Positions 37,256-49,369 of a stretch of DNA of 64,000 nucleotides are shown one piece after another. Positions within the stretch are counted from its first letter, which is position 1. Every line of letters begins with the position of its first letter. The stretch is taken from contig CM068549.1 in NCBI GenBank assembly GCA_035048495.1, positions 12,987,863 through 13,051,862 on the forward strand. The letters are read 5' to 3'. This DNA comes from Euptelea pleiosperma (lineage: Eukaryota > Streptophyta > Magnoliopsida > Ranunculales > Eupteleaceae). Position numbers and translations under genes: made by a program. The notes beneath the pieces are model-generated. The model searched no databases and was not told the DNA's origin. It was given only the letters and a program-made list of their open reading frames with translations.

Positions 37256-39094
37256 TTAAACACATTTTTGGAAGTCTAGATATAAAGCCGTTCTGATTGA
37301 GTCTCATTACGCGCTTCTTTTGTCGCAGGAAACCCGATCAGACGGTTCTCAAGACTGGTGGGCCCACAATCAACCTACAATGCCTTTAATCAAAGCATAA
37401 AGAGCCAGTGGACTTGGACAAAAAGATGTAGGCCAAAGATGGGAGAGCCAGAGAGTCGGAAAAGCCTGAGAGAAGATTAAGAGAGAAGGAGAGGCAAGCC
37501 CTCAAAGAAGAGACTAAGGAGATTAAAGCTTATCAACTAACACAAGATGAGGACTTGCTCAATTGGTAAAGCATGCAGAAGACCAAGTCAAAGACCAAGA
37601 GCACTAATTGGGAAATGTTGATGGCATGCGGGCCCAAAATCGACCACAAAAGTCATTATCAAAGCTGAAATAGCCTAACAAGCTAAGGCAAGAAGATATG
37701 CGCCAAGAGGTAATGAGCCAAAGATATATGTGGGCCAAGGCTATACAAGTTGCAGGGCAAGTGGTGACCTCATAGCATGAGACAACATGAAATTCAAAAG
37801 ATCTTGATAGTTTTGTGGAGAACAACTTCTCATTAGCTTCAATGGGCCCAAGCCCATATCCTAGAACCAAAAATAAAACTCCAATGGACAAGAAGCTAAA
37901 GATGCATGGGATAATATCCTACCTAATGAAGAAGAGGGTGGACGGATAATCTACTACACAAAGAAATATCCTCCATTGGAGGTATTGATAGGGTGCATCT
38001 CACCTTATTGGGGAGAGGACAAGTTGGACCAAGGGAAGGAAAAGACAAGTAGAAGCTGAAGTTGCTAAAGTGGGGTCCATATTGCAAGGGTGGCAGCAAG
38101 GCCATGAGGCAAAGGGGGCAGCCATGCACTTGCTGAAGTGCTAAGGTAAGGGCCCATGGGCTTAGCAATGTGTAAAGAGGCCAAGCCATTTGAAAATGCA
38201 TGGGATTAATTCCCATGTATTTGTTGCCCATCACATAGTGGGGTCCACAAGAGGAGAAAGAGAAGGGAGCTCTCTCTCTCTTGACCGTCTCTCTTCCTCC
38301 CTGATTTCTATTTTGGCCCAAACCGTTTCCTCCATAAAAGGAAACCCACTCTTTCCTTTTGCATTGGGACGCCTCCTCCAAAAATAACTCTCCACGTTTT
38401 TACCCTAATCTCACTCTCTCCCATCTTTCTACTCACCACGTTTTGAAAACCCTAAGCTGTCTTTCTCTCAAACCCCAGCCGTCCTCATCTTTTGTTCTTC
38501 TCCCTTATCTCCTTTCACAAAAGAAAAGAAAACCAGAAAAAAGGATAAAAAAAAAGAGAAAAGAGTAGAAGAAGAGAGGATGGAAGGTGGGAAGTCGTGA
38601 AGCTCTACTTCTTGTGCTGCTCCTCCTCGCCACACCGGTGTATACCACTTTCTCCCTCTTGGCGTCATCTACAAGACGCTGAACTGCAACCTGCAAACAC
38701 CAAGTTCCACAACCGTGGACGCCTCTCAACGTATTGATCTCTCAAGCTTTCTTCTTCTTCTTCATGCTGGCACATCTGCAAGCTTGACTGAACCAGACGA
38801 AAGTTTCTCATCCTTTCTCACCTAGCACCGGCCAAACAACCATCAGCAATACTCCACGTTCATCCTTCCATTAGCAGTCAACCTTCAACTCCAACCAACG
38901 GCTCTTTAAGCCGTCACCAACCTGCACTACCACGCATAGCCTATCACTCCTCCACTTCGCTGTCCACCACCCCATCTTCACAAACAGCTAGCTGCTCCAC
39001 TAACGGACCTGCACCTCACCACGTCCACTTGCTGCTGCAACACCATTTCGTGGAAGACCAGCCTGCTGCACCTATTTCACCGCCTCTTGCCATT

Positions 39095-39121
39095 GATTCC
39101 GGCGAGAAGCTCGCCGGAATC
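39095..39121 (+). repeat. leader hairpin of LTR G
   Basis: A perfect 12-bp stem (GATTCCGGCGAG with CTCGCCGGAATC) closes the loop AAG. Its sequence differs from the hairpins of LTRs B and C but it sits in the same part of the leader and has the same size. Confidence 0.8.
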
Positions 39122-39461
39122 TGCACTCCATCTTCAACACTGCAACTCACCTCTGCCAGAACCATCACCAACGTCTCCCACTCACACTCCCACGTTCTCA
39201 TCTCCTCCACGCCCATTCCATCTTCTCACAAAAGCCCAAGCCGTCACTCCCCATGGCTGGATTCACGTTCCATCTTCCCCCCTTGATACACTCCACCTCT
39301 TGAAACCGTTCTTTCCTTCCTTGATATTCATCTTCTCAAGAAAATAAAACCAAAAAAAAAAAAAAAAAAAAAAAAAGAGTAAAGAAGAATGAAGGTGGGA
39401 AGAGGTAAAGCTTCTTGTCTTTAGTTGCTGCCCATCCTTGCTGATTCGTCTCCACTCCAAG

Positions 39462-39871
39462 GTAAGAGTTCTCTTCTCTCTCTAGATCTCTCCACTTTCT
39501 CTCTCCCCCATATTTTCTCTCTCTAGGATAGCCTTCTTCGATGTTTCTCTCTCTACATTTTCTCATTTCTCTCTCTAATTTTTATGGTTTTCTAGGTTAA
39601 TTTTTGAATTTAGTTTGATTTTGTAAGACTCATTGAGGATGAATAAAATTATTATTTTTGCATTTGTTAGTTTACTTTTGTGTTTTTGATTATTTGTGGT
39701 AATTTCTCTCTCTAAAAATCACTAAGAATGTTTTAAATCCATCACCATTCTCACCTCTCCATGTTTTCTTGATAAAAATCCGTCATTTCATGTCGTTGAA
39801 TTACGCAAACTAACCCCGAGTGCGGATCGACATCCGACACGAGCCACTGTACAACCCTGTGATTTTTGCAG
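39462..39871 (+). other. apparent leader intron in LTR G
   Basis: The donor AAG|GTAAGAG matches the plant consensus. A CTAAC branch-like word is near 39,809, and the acceptor is TTTTTGCAG|G. The 3' LTR has the same at 47,133-47,542. LTRs A, B, C and E keep the acceptor and the block before it. Confidence 0.5.
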
Positions 39872-39960
39872 GATTTGAGTGAAAAAGAATCGGATAATTA
39901 CAAATATTGTTGAGATCTAGGATTTCCGAAACCAACGACGCGAAAAAAAACCTACTTTCA

Positions 39961-41233
39961 AATGGCGCCGCTGCCGCTCGGGTGTTCAGGAGTGCGAAAA
40001 AGGACGTAAAGACGGAATTGGAAAGTTGCTGAATCGGAAAGCTGCTCAATTTGGCCAGCCCGACCTTTTCGGGAAACTTTCTATTTTTTGTTTTTGTTGA
40101 TTTTTTAGCAGTTTTTAAATTACTATTTTTAATGCCTCGGAAGGCCGAGTGCAATTTGTAATAATTTAGGAATTTTACTGCTTTCCATATAACTGCTAGA
40201 TCTTGTTCTAGGGTTTTTTAGAAACCCTAGATTAAGTGGAAATTACAAAAAAATTAAAAAAATCAAAATTCAAAAAAAATTAGGGTGTTATATTCTGCAG
40301 ATTTTTAGAAATCACCAATCAAGGATTTGCGATTTTTGGAAAGATTCTAAAATCTTGAAACTTTGCTAAATTAGGGTTTCCCCTCTTAGAAGTTTCCTCT
40401 TTAGAAGAATTTCTATCTTTAGAAACCTTCCGAATTTGGAAAAGTCTGCAAAAGGAAACACCCCAAATCTAGCAGAATTTCAATTTTGGGAAATTTCCCA
40501 AAATTATAAGGGATCTCGCAATCAAATCTTTCTTGGAAGATCTCCACAGTTCGGGAAACTTTCCAATCTAGGTATTTTCTATTCTGGGAATTCCTAAATT
40601 TTAACCCATCTCGAATTTGGAAACTAATTCAAAAACTTGCCTAAATTCAGTGCTTGTTCAGTGAACCCTAAAAAGGCAAGGATCTTCCAAATAGAATCCC
40701 ACATACCTAGACCGTGCGATCTAACTTTTCTGCAGGAACACGATCCAGTGTGGGTAGGGAGCGAAAGCTCAAAGAGGTGGAGTCGGGCCCAAGCCCATTA
40801 GGATACCCCTCTCTAACCCACGGAGGCGACCCCGTGGCGTGGCCCACGGGAGGTAAGTCTCTATCCTCGCCTTGAGTGCGATACAGAGCTTATTGGGTGC
40901 ATCATTGCCGCTTGTCTATTTGTTTTTTTAGCAACAACTTATTCGACTTGCGTGGCGTGGCCGTTAATCAATCAACTCTAAGAGAGCAAACCCAGCTCCA
41001 AAATTGAAACTGGTGGGATTTCATCACCCACCTCATCACTCCAGCTGAAATTGATCCCCAAGATCCATTTAATTAAAAAGAATCAAGAAGTAGAGCCAAT
41101 TAGCCCGGTGTTCGAGGAAAAATCCACGCAAAGCGAACCCGCTTAACATCCAATCGAAATAAGACCACGAGCGCGGGTCCCTGTTGTCTAACACACCCAT
41201 AAGTCCCTGCTACTCAAGTACACTGAGCTCGAA
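39961..41233 (+). other. primer-binding site and untranslated leader of the 37-kb element
   Basis: PBS TGGCGCCGCTGCCGCTCGGG starts at 39,963, two bases after the LTR. The leader is AT-rich and non-coding. A CCCGTGG/CCACGGG hairpin (40,831-40,850) is followed directly by the splice donor AG|GTAAGTC (40,852/40,853). The stretch after it (40,905-41,262) is shared with the A-E element at 13,531-13,872, including a short open stretch before the pol remnant. No gag is present. Confidence 0.7.
40831..40859 (+). promoter_or_regulatory. hairpin plus strong splice donor in the leader
   Basis: A 7-bp stem with a 6-base loop ends two bases before GTAAGTC. The A-E element keeps both (10,810-10,838), with changes only in the loop. 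The position between PBS and the gag site parallels the major splice donor of retroviruses (analogy, not proof). Confidence 0.5.
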
Positions 41234-42847
41234 GTGGCATCTTGGACTATTCGGGCGGTAGTCTTCGCCCTTGATAAATTTCGTCAGTACCTCTTAGCCA
41301 CTAAGGTGGTTGTGTACACTGATCATGCAGCCCTTCGTTATCTCATGTCGAAAAAGGAAACCAAGCCTCGATTAATTCGATGGATTCTCTTACTGCAGGA
41401 ATTCGACCTCGAGATTAAGGATAAGAAAGGAACTGAGAATGTAGTGGCTGATCACTTGTCTAGACTGACTTTAGAGTCATCCTTCGACACCCAGCCCATC
41501 CCTGAAACCTTTCCAGACGAACAACTGTTCGCCATCTCTGTTAATCCTTGGTATGCTGACATTGTCAATTACCTTGTCACCGAAGAAATGCCGTCACACT
41601 GGTCAAAACAGGACAAAAGCCAATTCCTAGCAAGAGTTAAGTACTACTCTTGGGATGACCCTTATTTGTATAAATACTGTCCTGACCAGATCATTCGTCT
41701 CTGTGTCCCTGAGTCGGACCAACTCAATATCTTATCCTCGTGTCATGACCAACCTTGTGGTGGTCATTTCAGCACTAAGAAGACTGCAGAAAAAGTGCTG
41801 CAATGCGGATTCTACTGGCCCACATTATTTAAAGATGCCCACATCTACAGCAAAACCTGTCCTAATTGCCAGCATCTAGGCCGCATCTCCCAGAGGAACA
41901 TGATGCCCCTCACTCCCATCCAAGTCGATGAAATATTTGACATTTGGGGCATCGACTTCATGGGCCCCTTTCCCATTTCCTATGGTTTTGAGTACATTCT
42001 CCTTGCGGTAGACTATGTATCCAAATGGATAGAAGCCATTCCCACCAAGACCAATGACCACAAAGTGGTGGTCAAATTCCTAAAGGAGTTCATCTTCGCT
42101 CGATTCGGTGCCCCTAAGGCCATCATTAGTGATGGGGGCACCCATTTCTGCAATAAGATATTCGAGAACTTAATGAAAAAGTATGGGGTAACCCACAAGG
42201 TTGCCCTAGCTTATCATCCACAGACTAGTGGTCAAGTGGAGGTTTCTAATCGTCAGATCAAGCAGATCTTGGAGAAGACAGTCAATACCACACGTAAAGA
42301 CTGGTCTACTCGTCTCACTGATGCTTTATGGGCATACAGAACCGCCTACAAGACCCCACTCAATATGTCTCCCTATCGTCTCGTCTTTGGGAAACCCTGT
42401 CATCTACCGGTAGAGATTGAACATCGTGCTCTGTGGGCCATTAAGAAGCTCAACTTCGACCTCGACTCTGCAGGGGAAGAGCGAAAACTTCAAATGAATG
42501 AGTTAGAAGAACTCAGAAATGATGCCTACAACTTGTCCAAGAATTACAAAGCCAAAATGAAGTGGATACATGACAAGAGCATCCTCAGGAAAGAGTTCCA
42601 TCCAGGACAGAAGGTCCTTCTTTATAATTCTCGTCTTCATCTCTTCCCTGGAAAACTGAAATCTAGGTGGACCGGTCCTTATACGGTCACAGCAGTCACA
42701 CCCTTCGGGGAAATCACTATTGAGGATCCCAAGGATCACTCCTCTTTTCAGGTAAATGGCCAGCGTCTTAAACAGTTCCATGAACTTGACGTATTATTCA
42801 TTCAGACTTTTGAGATCGATCTCATCGATCCTGTCTATGTCGACTGA
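41234..42847 (+). CDS. Athila-type pol remnant: C-terminal RNase H plus complete integrase
   Basis: It is a 537-codon frame without stops. Residues about 8-79 are the end of RNase H ([31 protein letters not shown]). About 172-216 form the integrase HHCC zinc finger (HDQPCGGH ... CPNCQ). The catalytic core shows the first Asp in GIDFMGPFP, the second in [11 protein letters not shown] and the Glu in [11 protein letters not shown]. The C-terminal domain follows ([19 protein letters not shown]). No ATG lies at the start: the open frame runs back through GTG at 41,234 to about 41,189, and the first in-frame ATG is near 41,345. Gag, protease, RT and the first half of RNase H are deleted, the breakpoint lying at the word GACTATTCGG. 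The product would be nuclear and join element cDNA to DNA if expressed; a clean integrase frame may reflect youth rather than selection. Confidence 0.88.
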   Translation: MASWTIRAVVFALDKFRQYLLATKVVVYTDHAALRYLMSKKETKPRLIRWILLLQEFDLEIKDKKGTENVVADHLSRLTLESSFDTQPIPETFPDEQLFAISVNPWYADIVNYLVTEEMPSHWSKQDKSQFLARVKYYSWDDPYLYKYCPDQIIRLCVPESDQLNILSSCHDQPCGGHFSTKKTAEKVLQCGFYWPTLFKDAHIYSKTCPNCQHLGRISQRNMMPLTPIQVDEIFDIWGIDFMGPFPISYGFEYILLAVDYVSKWIEAIPTKTNDHKVVVKFLKEFIFARFGAPKAIISDGGTHFCNKIFENLMKKYGVTHKVALAYHPQTSGQVEVSNRQIKQILEKTVNTTRKDWSTRLTDALWAYRTAYKTPLNMSPYRLVFGKPCHLPVEIEHRALWAIKKLNFDLDSAGEERKLQMNELEELRNDAYNLSKNYKAKMKWIHDKSILRKEFHPGQKVLLYNSRLHLFPGKLKSRWTGPYTVTAVTPFGEITIEDPKDHSSFQVNGQRLKQFHELDVLFIQTFEIDLIDPVYVD

Positions 42848-44770
42848 TGATCCACTCAGTCTCCTATGCTCCAACTTGGTTGGGGGTGCCTGTCCCCCCG
42901 TTGTGTCTGGCTGAAGACGTAAAACTTAGCGCTTTCGGAAAGGCAATTCCGGTATTCCTAGAGTACATGAGTCTCATGCATTTGTTATTATTGTTATATC
43001 TTTAAAAATGCAGGTACATTCATTCTTCCGATCATCAGGTATCACACACTGTCGAGTTTCTACCGACTTGGTAACATCTTCCCTGAACCTTTGCATCATC
43101 ATCACCGATTTTTCATCATTTTATGTCCCGGTCATGAGCACCGAGGACGGTGCTGTATTTTGGTTGGGGGTGGGGTATTTACCAAAACTCATGTCTTCAT
43201 TTTGATAAAAAAAAAAAAAAAAAAAATTCTTGTTTTTGGGGTGATTTCCGATGTTCTCCAAAAGTTTTCTAGAATTTCAAAAATGTGTCAAATACCCTGA
43301 CTTTGATTAACTAAAAACCTCCGTTAAGTCAGTATTGAGGATGTCAATTTTTGTTTAAAGTTAGCGTTGAGTCAATTCAAGCATGACTACAGCAGGTTTG
43401 AAAACTCAGAAAAACTCAGATTTGGCACAATTGTACACTATCAATATCAGAGTCACCCTAAGTTTAGAAATTCTGGAGATCCTGTGAGAATAATTGTGGA
43501 GACCTAACCCAGTGAGCTTTCGAGCCTTTAATCGTTTCAGAGAGTTATACATTAATCCTGAGTCACAAGATGACTCACTGTTCTTCATGCCCGCAATATT
43601 CGTTGAGAGATCTCATTATCTTTTGCTTCGATCATAAAACTCGGAACGACATCAAAAATTGGATTACTACGACAGAACCTTCTCTGTATCTAGTCAAGAC
43701 AGTATACATGATAGTGCAAACCTTAGAAAATGATTTAGGCCATTTTTCTGAACCATTCAGCCTTTTTACTCACCTGAATTATACTTCACTAGAAACCCCT
43801 TGAGCCATTCTATAAAAGCCTTTTTTTTTTGTAAACCCATCAACCTAAAATCCAGTCTAGCTACGAAACATGACTGGCTACCCTTATTTTGAGATGGACA
43901 ATAGAATAACTGATGTGGGTGTACCGTGAAAAGAAAAGTAAAGAAGAAGAATCAAAAGGAAAAGAAAGTGGTTCAAGCCAAAAACAAAATATAGAAAGAA
44001 AGTATGAAGAAGAGCTGAAAAGAAATTGAGCAGTCTCAGAAATATCAAGAAAAAGAGAAAAATACAAAAAAAAAGGAAAAAGAACCAGATAATGGTGTTA
44101 CGTCGCAGGAAAAATTCAAGAAAATGGCAATATCCTCTCAAGATCTTTGAAATCCTGTATACCTTTATTTTTCTACACCTGACCTAAGCCTCATTACAAC
44201 CCAGGAAAGTCCTACTTGATTCTAGGATAGCACGATCATAAAATGTGGAGATTGGAGAAGGAGAAGCTATAGAGTTTGATCTAACGTTCCCGAGTGAAGT
44301 GGTATTCCAATCATGAGATCTTCTTCTGTTAAAGATGTCCTTCCTTCAAATAATACATATGTGAGATCTTTGCTTTCATATATCAATACATCTCCTCACA
44401 TATAAATTGAGAGAAAAGAAGAAAACCCTTCTTGTGTGATTCTATTCTGAGTGCTAAACGTGTGAGATTTGAGGTCGAGGCATAAAAACTTAGAGGTGAT
44501 CTAGAAATCTTTACTGTCGGATGATGAGAATGTTGAGCACACACACACGCAGAGTCTGACTATTCTGGGTCATGATTATCAGTCTGTAGTCTTGCAAATA
44601 CTTTCTAACTCTTCGCTAGCATGTAACTGTTTTTGCATCCATTCAATGATTTGACGAACGGTGTTTTCCCGGAGCTAATATGAAAAAGTGTGCAGCATGT
44701 GCAGAGCCCTTTTAAGCTCATTTATTTCGCACTAATTGCCAAGGATTGGCAATATGCTGGTTGGGGGTTG
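42848..44770 (+). other. 3' untranslated region of the 37-kb element
   Basis: This is 1.9 kb between the integrase stop and the 3' LTR. It is where autonomous Athila elements may carry an env-like ORF, but no frame is convincing here. Three GGTTGGGGGT polypurine words lie at about 42,879, 43,163 and 44,759, the last being the functional tract next to the LTR. An A-run is at 43,207-43,226. Confidence 0.7.
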
Positions 44771-47631
44771 TGATATTCGCTCAAAAGTGCTTATTTTAAG
44801 CACTTATCCTGTTAGCGTTATCGCACTCTCCTACGTAAAACTGCTCTAATTATCCACTTTTCTACGTAAGAGTCTATCTCATTGCGTAAAACACACTTTT
44901 CTGGACGAAATGGTATATTTGCATGCATTAAACACATTTTTGGAAGTCTAGATATAAAGCCGTTCTGATTGAGTCTCATTACGCGCTTCTTTTGTCGCAG
45001 GAAACCCGATCAGACGGTTCTCAAGACTGGTGGGCCCACAATCAACCTACAATGCCTTTAATCAAAGCATAAAGAGCCAGTGGACTTGGACAAAAAGATG
45101 TAGGCCAAAGATGGGAGAGCCAGAGAGTCGGAAAAGCCTGAGAGAAGATTAAGAGAGAAGGAGAGGCAAGCCCTCAAAGAAGAGACTAAGGAGATTAAAG
45201 CTTATCAACTAACACAAGATGAGGACTTGCTCAATTGGTAAAGCATGCAGAAGACCAAGTCAAAGACCAAGAGCACTAATTGGGAAATGTTGATGGCATG
45301 CGGGCCCAAAATCGACCACAAAAGTCATTATCAAAGCTGAAATAGCCTAACAAGCTAAGGCAAGAAGATATGCGCCAAGAGGTAACGAGCCAAAGATATA
45401 TGTGGGCCAAGGCTATACAAGTTGCAGGGCAAGTGGTGACCTCATAGCATGAGACAACATGAAATTCAAAAGATCTTGATAGTTTTGTGGAGAACAACTT
45501 CTCATTAGCTTCAATGGGCCCAAGCCCATATCCTAGAACCAAAAATAAAACTCCAATGGACAAGAAGCTAAAGATGCATGGGATAATATCCTACCTAATG
45601 AAGAAGAGGGTGGACGGATAATCTACTACACAAAGAAATATCCTCCATTGGAGGTATTGATAGGGTGCATCTCACCTTATTGGGGAGAGGACAAGTTGGA
45701 CCAAGGGAAGGAAAAGACAAGTAGAAGCTGAAGTTGCTAAAGTGGGGTCCATATTGCAAGGGTGGCAGCAAGGCCATGAGGCAAAGGGGGCAGCCATGCA
45801 CTTGCTGAAGTGCTAAGGTAAGGGCCCATGGGCTTAGCAATGTGTAAAGAGGCCAAGCCATTTGAAAATGCATGGGATTAATTCCCATGTATTTGTTGCC
45901 CATCACATAGTGGGGTCCACAAGAGGAGAAAGAGAAGGGAGCTCTCTCTCTCTTGACCGTCTCTCTTCCTCCCTGATTTCTATTTTGGCCCAAACCGTTT
46001 CCTCCATAAAAGGAAACCCACTCTTTCCTTTTGCATTGGGACGCCTCCTCCAAAAATAACTCTCCACGTTTTTACCCTAATCTCACTCTCTCCCATCTTT
46101 CTACTCACCACGTTTTGAAAACCCTAAGCTGTCTTTCTCTCAAACCCCAGCCGTCCTCATCTTTTGTTCTTCTCCCTTATCTCCTTTCACAAAAGAAAAG
46201 AAAACCAGAAAAAAGGATAAAAAAAAAGAGAAAAGAGTAGAAGAAGAGAGGATGGAAGGTGGGAAGTCGTGAAGCTCTACTTCTTGTGCTGCTCCTCCTC
46301 GCCACACCGGTGTATACCACTTTCTCCCTCTTGGCGTCATCTACAAGACGCTGAACTGCAACCTGCAAACACCAAGTTCCACAACCGTGGACGCCTCTCA
46401 ACGTATTGATCTCTCAAGCTTTCTTCTTCTTCTTCATGCTGGCACATCTGCAAGCTTGACTGAACCAGACGAAAGTTTCTCATCCTTTCTCACCTAGCAC
46501 CGGCCAAACAACCATCAGCAATACTCCACGTTCATCCTTCCATTAGCAGTCAACCTTCAACTCCAACCAACGGCTCTTTAAGCCGTCACCAACCTGCACT
46601 ACCACGCATAGCCTATCACTCCTCCACTTCGCTGTCCACCACCCCATCTTCACAAACAGCTAGCTGCTCCACTAACGGACCTGCACCTCACCACGTCCAC
46701 TTGCTGCTGCAACACCATTTCGTGGAAGACCAGCCTGCTGCACCTATTTCACCGCCTCTTGCCATTGATTCCGGCGAGAAGCTCGCCGGAATCTGCACTC
46801 CATCTTCAACACTGCAACTCACCTCTGCCGGAACCATCACCAACGTCTCCCACTCACACTCCCACGTTCTCATCTCCTCCACGCCCATTCCATCTTCTCA
46901 CAAAAGCCCAAGCCGTCACTCCCCATGGCTGGATTCACGTTCCATCTTCCCCCCTTGATACACTCCACCTCTTGAAACCGTTCTTTCCTTCCTTGATATT
47001 CATCTTCTCAAGAAAATAAAACCAAAAAAAAAAAAAAAAAAAAAAAAGAGTAAAGAAGAATGAAGGTGGGAAGAGGTAAAGCTTCTTGTCTTTAGTTGCT
47101 GCCCATCCTTGCTGATTCGTCTCCACTCCAAGGTAAGAGTTCTCTTCTCTCTCTAGATCTCTCCACTTTCTCTCTCCCCCATATTTTCTCTCTCTAGGAT
47201 AGCCTTCTTCGATGTTTCTCTCTCTACATTTTCTCATTTCTCTCTCTAATTTTTATGGTTTTCTAGGTTAATTTTTGAATTTAGTTTGATTTTGTAAGAC
47301 TCATTGAGGATGAATAAAATTATTATTTTTGCATTTGTTAGTTTACTTTTGTGTTTTTGATTATTTGTGGTAATTTCTCTCTCTAAAAATCACTAAGAAT
47401 GTTTTAAATCCATCACCATTCTCACCTCTCCATGTTTTCTTGATAAAAATCCGTCATTTCATGTCGTTGAATTACGCAAACTAACCCCGAGTGCGGATCG
47501 ACATCCGACACGAGCCACTGTACAACCCTGTGATTTTTGCAGGATTTGAGTGAAAAAGAATTGGATAATTACAAATATTGTTGAGATCTAGGATTTCCGA
47601 AACCAACGACGCGAAAAAAAACCTACTTTCA
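44771..47631 (+). repeat. 3' LTR H
   Basis: It is 2,861 bp, almost identical to LTR G. The substitutions seen are at about 37,711/45,383, 39,147/46,830 and 39,890/47,561, plus one base in the A-run. Leader hairpin at 46,767-46,793 and apparent intron at 47,133-47,542. Confidence 0.92.
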
Positions 47632-47636
47632 CAATA

Positions 47637-48151
47637 CCTTGTTGATAGAATTCGATATTTGTGAACACTGTTATTTTGTAATTGGTGGATAATTGTGGAC
47701 TCATCTAACTGAGTTGTGGATTGTAGATCCAAGAGAAAAGAATTTCTCTAAATAGACTACTGGCCTTGGCTGACTCTCTAGATGAGCGAGAAGTGATTCT
47801 CGTTAGATTGAGATTAAGTATAATCTTAGTTGGTTGATTATTTATTTCGATTGAAAATGTTGTAATGCATGATTGAAATAATATAATACTACTCGTGGTG
47901 AGTATTGGACAGTGGACGTAGGTGCGGAGTCACCGAACCACTATAAACCTGAGCCTCGTGTGATTGTGAATGTTTGCATAATTGTTTCTCATTCTATGCT
48001 TCTGTGGATGATTGATATATTAATTTTTTGATCCTTTTCTGCCTTGTGTGATCGATAATTTTTTAATCCATAAAGAATTCGCAGAGGAATTAAAAATTGT
48101 CCTATTCACCCGCCCTATAGGACTTAACCTGGTAATTAAAAGAGAATTTCA
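47637..48151 (+). repeat. Copia 5' LTR, second piece
   Basis: It continues the LTR after the CAATA duplication and matches 55,250-55,764. It ends GAGAATTTCA, followed by the primer-binding site TTGGTATCAGAG at 48,153. Confidence 0.85.
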
Positions 48152-48227
48152 ATTGGTATCAGAGTAAGGTCACTTTTTGAAGGGCTTAAACAACCCAAGT
48201 GTGATCCTTAGTTCCCTTAGAATAACC

Positions 48228-49369
48228 ATGAGTCAAGAGGGTTACTCTATGTCTAGACCTCCTCTATTCAATGGTACTAATTAAGCCTACTAGAAGGCTA
48301 GAATGAGGATTTTCTTAAAATCCCTGGATTAACAGATTCGGAAACAGTAAAAATGGGATGGACATCCCCTACTGTAGCAACGATTGTTGGAGAATCAACT
48401 ACTATTGTTGTTAAACCAAAAAGAGACTGGAGTATAGGAGATAAAGATGCATACCAATATAATAATCGTGCATTGAATGCAATACATTGTGCTTTATCTC
48501 CTGATGAATTCAAAAGGATAATTGCTTGTGAAACCTCAAAACAAGCATGAGACATTTTGAAAATGACCCATGAAGGAACAAATTCTATTAAAGTGTCAAA
48601 ACTTCAAATGCTCACAACTCAATTTGAAATTATTAGAATGAATGAGGATAAAAGTTTCATAGATTACTACACCAAGCTGAGTGAAATAGTTAACTCCATG
48701 TGGGCTCTTGGTGAAGCCATTCCTGAGCCTAAAATTGTCAGAAAAATTCTAAGGTCATTACCTAATAGGTTTCATCTTAAAATTATAACTATTGAAGAAA
48801 GTAAGAATGTTGATCTGATAAGATTAGAAGAATTGATAGGATCAATTCAAACATTTGAACTGAAACTTCATACACCCAAAAAGAAAGGATTAGCTCTAAA
48901 AACCTCTAAGAAACAGTTGAGAGAAGAAAGTGACTCTGATGAGTCTAATAACATTGATGATGAAGTTGCCCTCTTTGCTAAAAAATTCAGAAAGTTTTTC
49001 AAAAAAGAGGACAAGAAAATTTTTATACAAAAGAATAGAAAACCTTTTGAAAAATTTGAAAAATACAAAAAGGGAGAAAACAACAAAGATGAAATACAAT
49101 ATTATAAATGCAGGGAGTTTAGTCATATCTCTACTGACTGTCCTAATAATATTAAGAAAGGAAAAACTAAAGCTATGAAAGCTACTACTTGGGACATAAA
49201 TAGTGATGATTCCGATAATGAAACGAACACATCAAGTGATAGCGGAGAATCATATAATATTAAAGCACTAATGACTATAGCTAATCTGAATGAAAATTGT
49301 AATTCTCAAAATGCTATAATGGAAAATGAAACTGATTTAAGTGATGATGAAAGTGAAGAAGACATTTAG
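48228..49369 (+). pseudogene. Copia gag, broken
   Basis: The ATG at 48,228 opens a typical Copia gag start (SMSRPPLFNGTN). It is followed at once by TAA (48,282) and TAG (48,291), the latter where Trp is expected. After further frame breaks, 48,557-49,369 is open for 270 codons: a gag helical region (FEIIRMNEDKSFIDYYTKLS, about residues 23-42), a Lys-rich stretch and a zinc knuckle in which the first Cys (now Tyr) and the Gly are lost (YYKCREFSHISTDC). It ends in an acidic tail and TAG. The G-to-A type change at 48,291 fits decay of a methylated copy (inference). Confidence 0.8.

Larger units (their letters stand above)
37099..39960 (+). repeat. 5' LTR G
   Basis: It is 2,862 bp. In order: a 9-bp stem hairpin (37,113-37,133), two TACGTA words (37,160 and 37,191), a TGCATGCA word (37,248), an acceptor-like TTTTGTCGCAG ending at 37,328, a tRNA A-box-like TTGCTCAATTGG (37,555-37,566), a TATA-like CATAAAAGG near 38,332, a 12-bp hairpin (39,095-39,121), an A-run near 39,352 and an apparent intron (39,462-39,871). 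It ends CTACTTTCA. Confidence 0.92.
37099..47631 (+). mobile_element. young Athila-like element (copies G and H) with integrase but no gag, protease or RT
   Basis: It is 10.5 kb, flanked by a perfect CAATA duplication (37,094-37,098 and 47,632-47,636). The LTRs (37,099-39,960 and 44,771-47,631) differ by about three substitutions that I could count plus one base in an A-run, making it the youngest insertion in the window. PBS TGGCGCCGCTGCCG is at 39,963. The leader is joined directly to the middle of RNase H, then a complete integrase ORF, a 1.9-kb 3' untranslated region, the polypurine tract TGGTTGGGGGTTG and the 3' LTR. It was mobile recently, so it must have borrowed Gag and RT. Confidence 0.9.

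Noticed and set aside
37604..39566. Frames of 65-152 codons repeated almost identically at 45,276-47,237
   Set aside because: The duplication is the LTR pair G/H. Nothing in the frames resembles a protein family, and their identity only reflects the young age of the LTRs.
42503..42781. Minus-strand frame opposite the integrase C-terminus
   Set aside because: Shadow of the well-supported plus-strand integrase frame.
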